A DNA stretch of 43,301 bases, from contig JBKEDS010000019.1 in assembly GCA_047975545.1 (NCBI GenBank), positions 1 to 43,301 of the forward strand, read 5' to 3'. This DNA is from JBKEDS01 sp047975545. Its GTDB lineage: Bacteria > Bacteroidota > Bacteroidia > Flavobacteriales > Flavobacteriaceae. Of this stretch, positions 43,176 to 43,301 are shown in pieces. The stretch's first letter is position 1; each line of letters starts with the position of its first letter. Below the pieces are notes generated by a model. It did no database searches. It saw nothing but the letters and a program-made list of their open reading frames with translations, and was not told where the DNA came from. The position numbers and the translations under genes are program-made.

Positions 43176-43301
43176 TCAAGGTTTGTTACAACTTTGCTTT
43201 TGAAGATATTTACTAAACACCAAGTAAAGTATCCCACAAGTTAACCATGCCGGCAAGGTTACAAATGATAGAAAAACATTAAATTGAACCGAAATAAAAT
43301 A
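43176..43301 (-). CDS. C-terminal tail of a membrane protein (enters from right edge)
   Basis: The minus strand reads open from the window edge to TGA at 43178-43176, giving about 41 residues. They form a hydrophobic helix (FNVFLSFVTLPAWLTCGILY, then LVFSKYLQKQ) and a short Lys/Cys tail, as at the end of a polytopic transporter. The rest of the gene is outside the window and I cannot assign a family. It reads in the same direction as the GH3 fusion, 158 bases upstream of it. Confidence 0.4.
   Translation of the reverse strand, partial: YFISVQFNVFLSFVTLPAWLTCGILYLVFSKYLQKQSCNKP

Noticed and set aside
1..43301. CRISPR arrays, tRNA or rRNA genes, transposases, prophage or defence genes
   Set aside because: I looked for regularly spaced repeats, cloverleaf-like sequences and characteristic protein motifs on both strands and saw none; the repeats present are single palindromic elements.

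Overview
The window is a gene-dense chromosomal segment from a member of the Bacteroidota, almost certainly family Flavobacteriaceae. This rests on protein content (a DnaJ with a reduced zinc region, a Bacteroidota-type LptD, BshA of bacillithiol synthesis, a hybrid two-component regulator, a PG_1098/THUMP-like methyltransferase), on A-rich start regions that often lack a Shine-Dalgarno sequence, and on promoter-like TTG-N(17-24)-TAnnTTTG elements. The genus cannot be named from sequence alone. I see no tRNA, rRNA, CRISPR array, transposase or phage gene, and nothing that looks recently acquired.

Layout. 1-181: the start of a DUF1569 gene leaving the window on the minus strand. 441-7988 (+): grpE-dnaJ, then an ABC exporter pair of NatA/NatB type, an MscS channel, an unknown lipoprotein and a short NtrC-type response regulator, all tightly packed. 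A sigma-54-type promoter lies before grpE, and the NtrC-type protein lacks a DNA-binding domain. 8278-13853 (+): a hybrid sensor/response regulator next to a BNR-4 beta-propeller lipoprotein, probably a small polysaccharide-sensing locus. 13893-19151 (-): a housekeeping run tsaD, rsmE, DUF4159, a TrmH-type methyltransferase, an AI-2E-family permease and a THUMP-like methyltransferase. 19304-23713 (+): tamB, divergent from tsaD.

23924-28425 (+): pfkA-gap with a strong terminator, a BadF-type sugar kinase and a twin ABC ATPase whose first half is degenerate. 28426-32735 (-): an MBL-fold hydrolase, RidA and LptD. 33003-37992 (+): an N-acetylmuramoyl-L-alanine amidase, an MlaD-type lipid-transport protein, a membrane Fe-S protein, a CCG-domain protein and a small Bacteroidota-specific protein. 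38302-38793 (+): a small outer-membrane barrel. 38957-43018 (-): bshA and a GH3/serine-hydrolase fusion. The tail of an unidentified membrane protein enters from the right edge.

How the genes work together. Much of the window serves the cell envelope: LptD, TamB and MlaD in outer-membrane lipid and protein transport; the amidase, the GH3 fusion and perhaps the BadF kinase in peptidoglycan turnover; MscS and the ABC exporter in stress relief. The most notable departures from expectation are the sigma-54 signal at grpE-dnaJ, a DnaJ that has lost most of its G/F region, a CCG protein whose first cluster motif has lost three of four ligand cysteines, a regulator without a DNA-binding domain, and a tamB without a normal start codon. 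REP-like inverted repeats of related sequence occupy several intergenic gaps.
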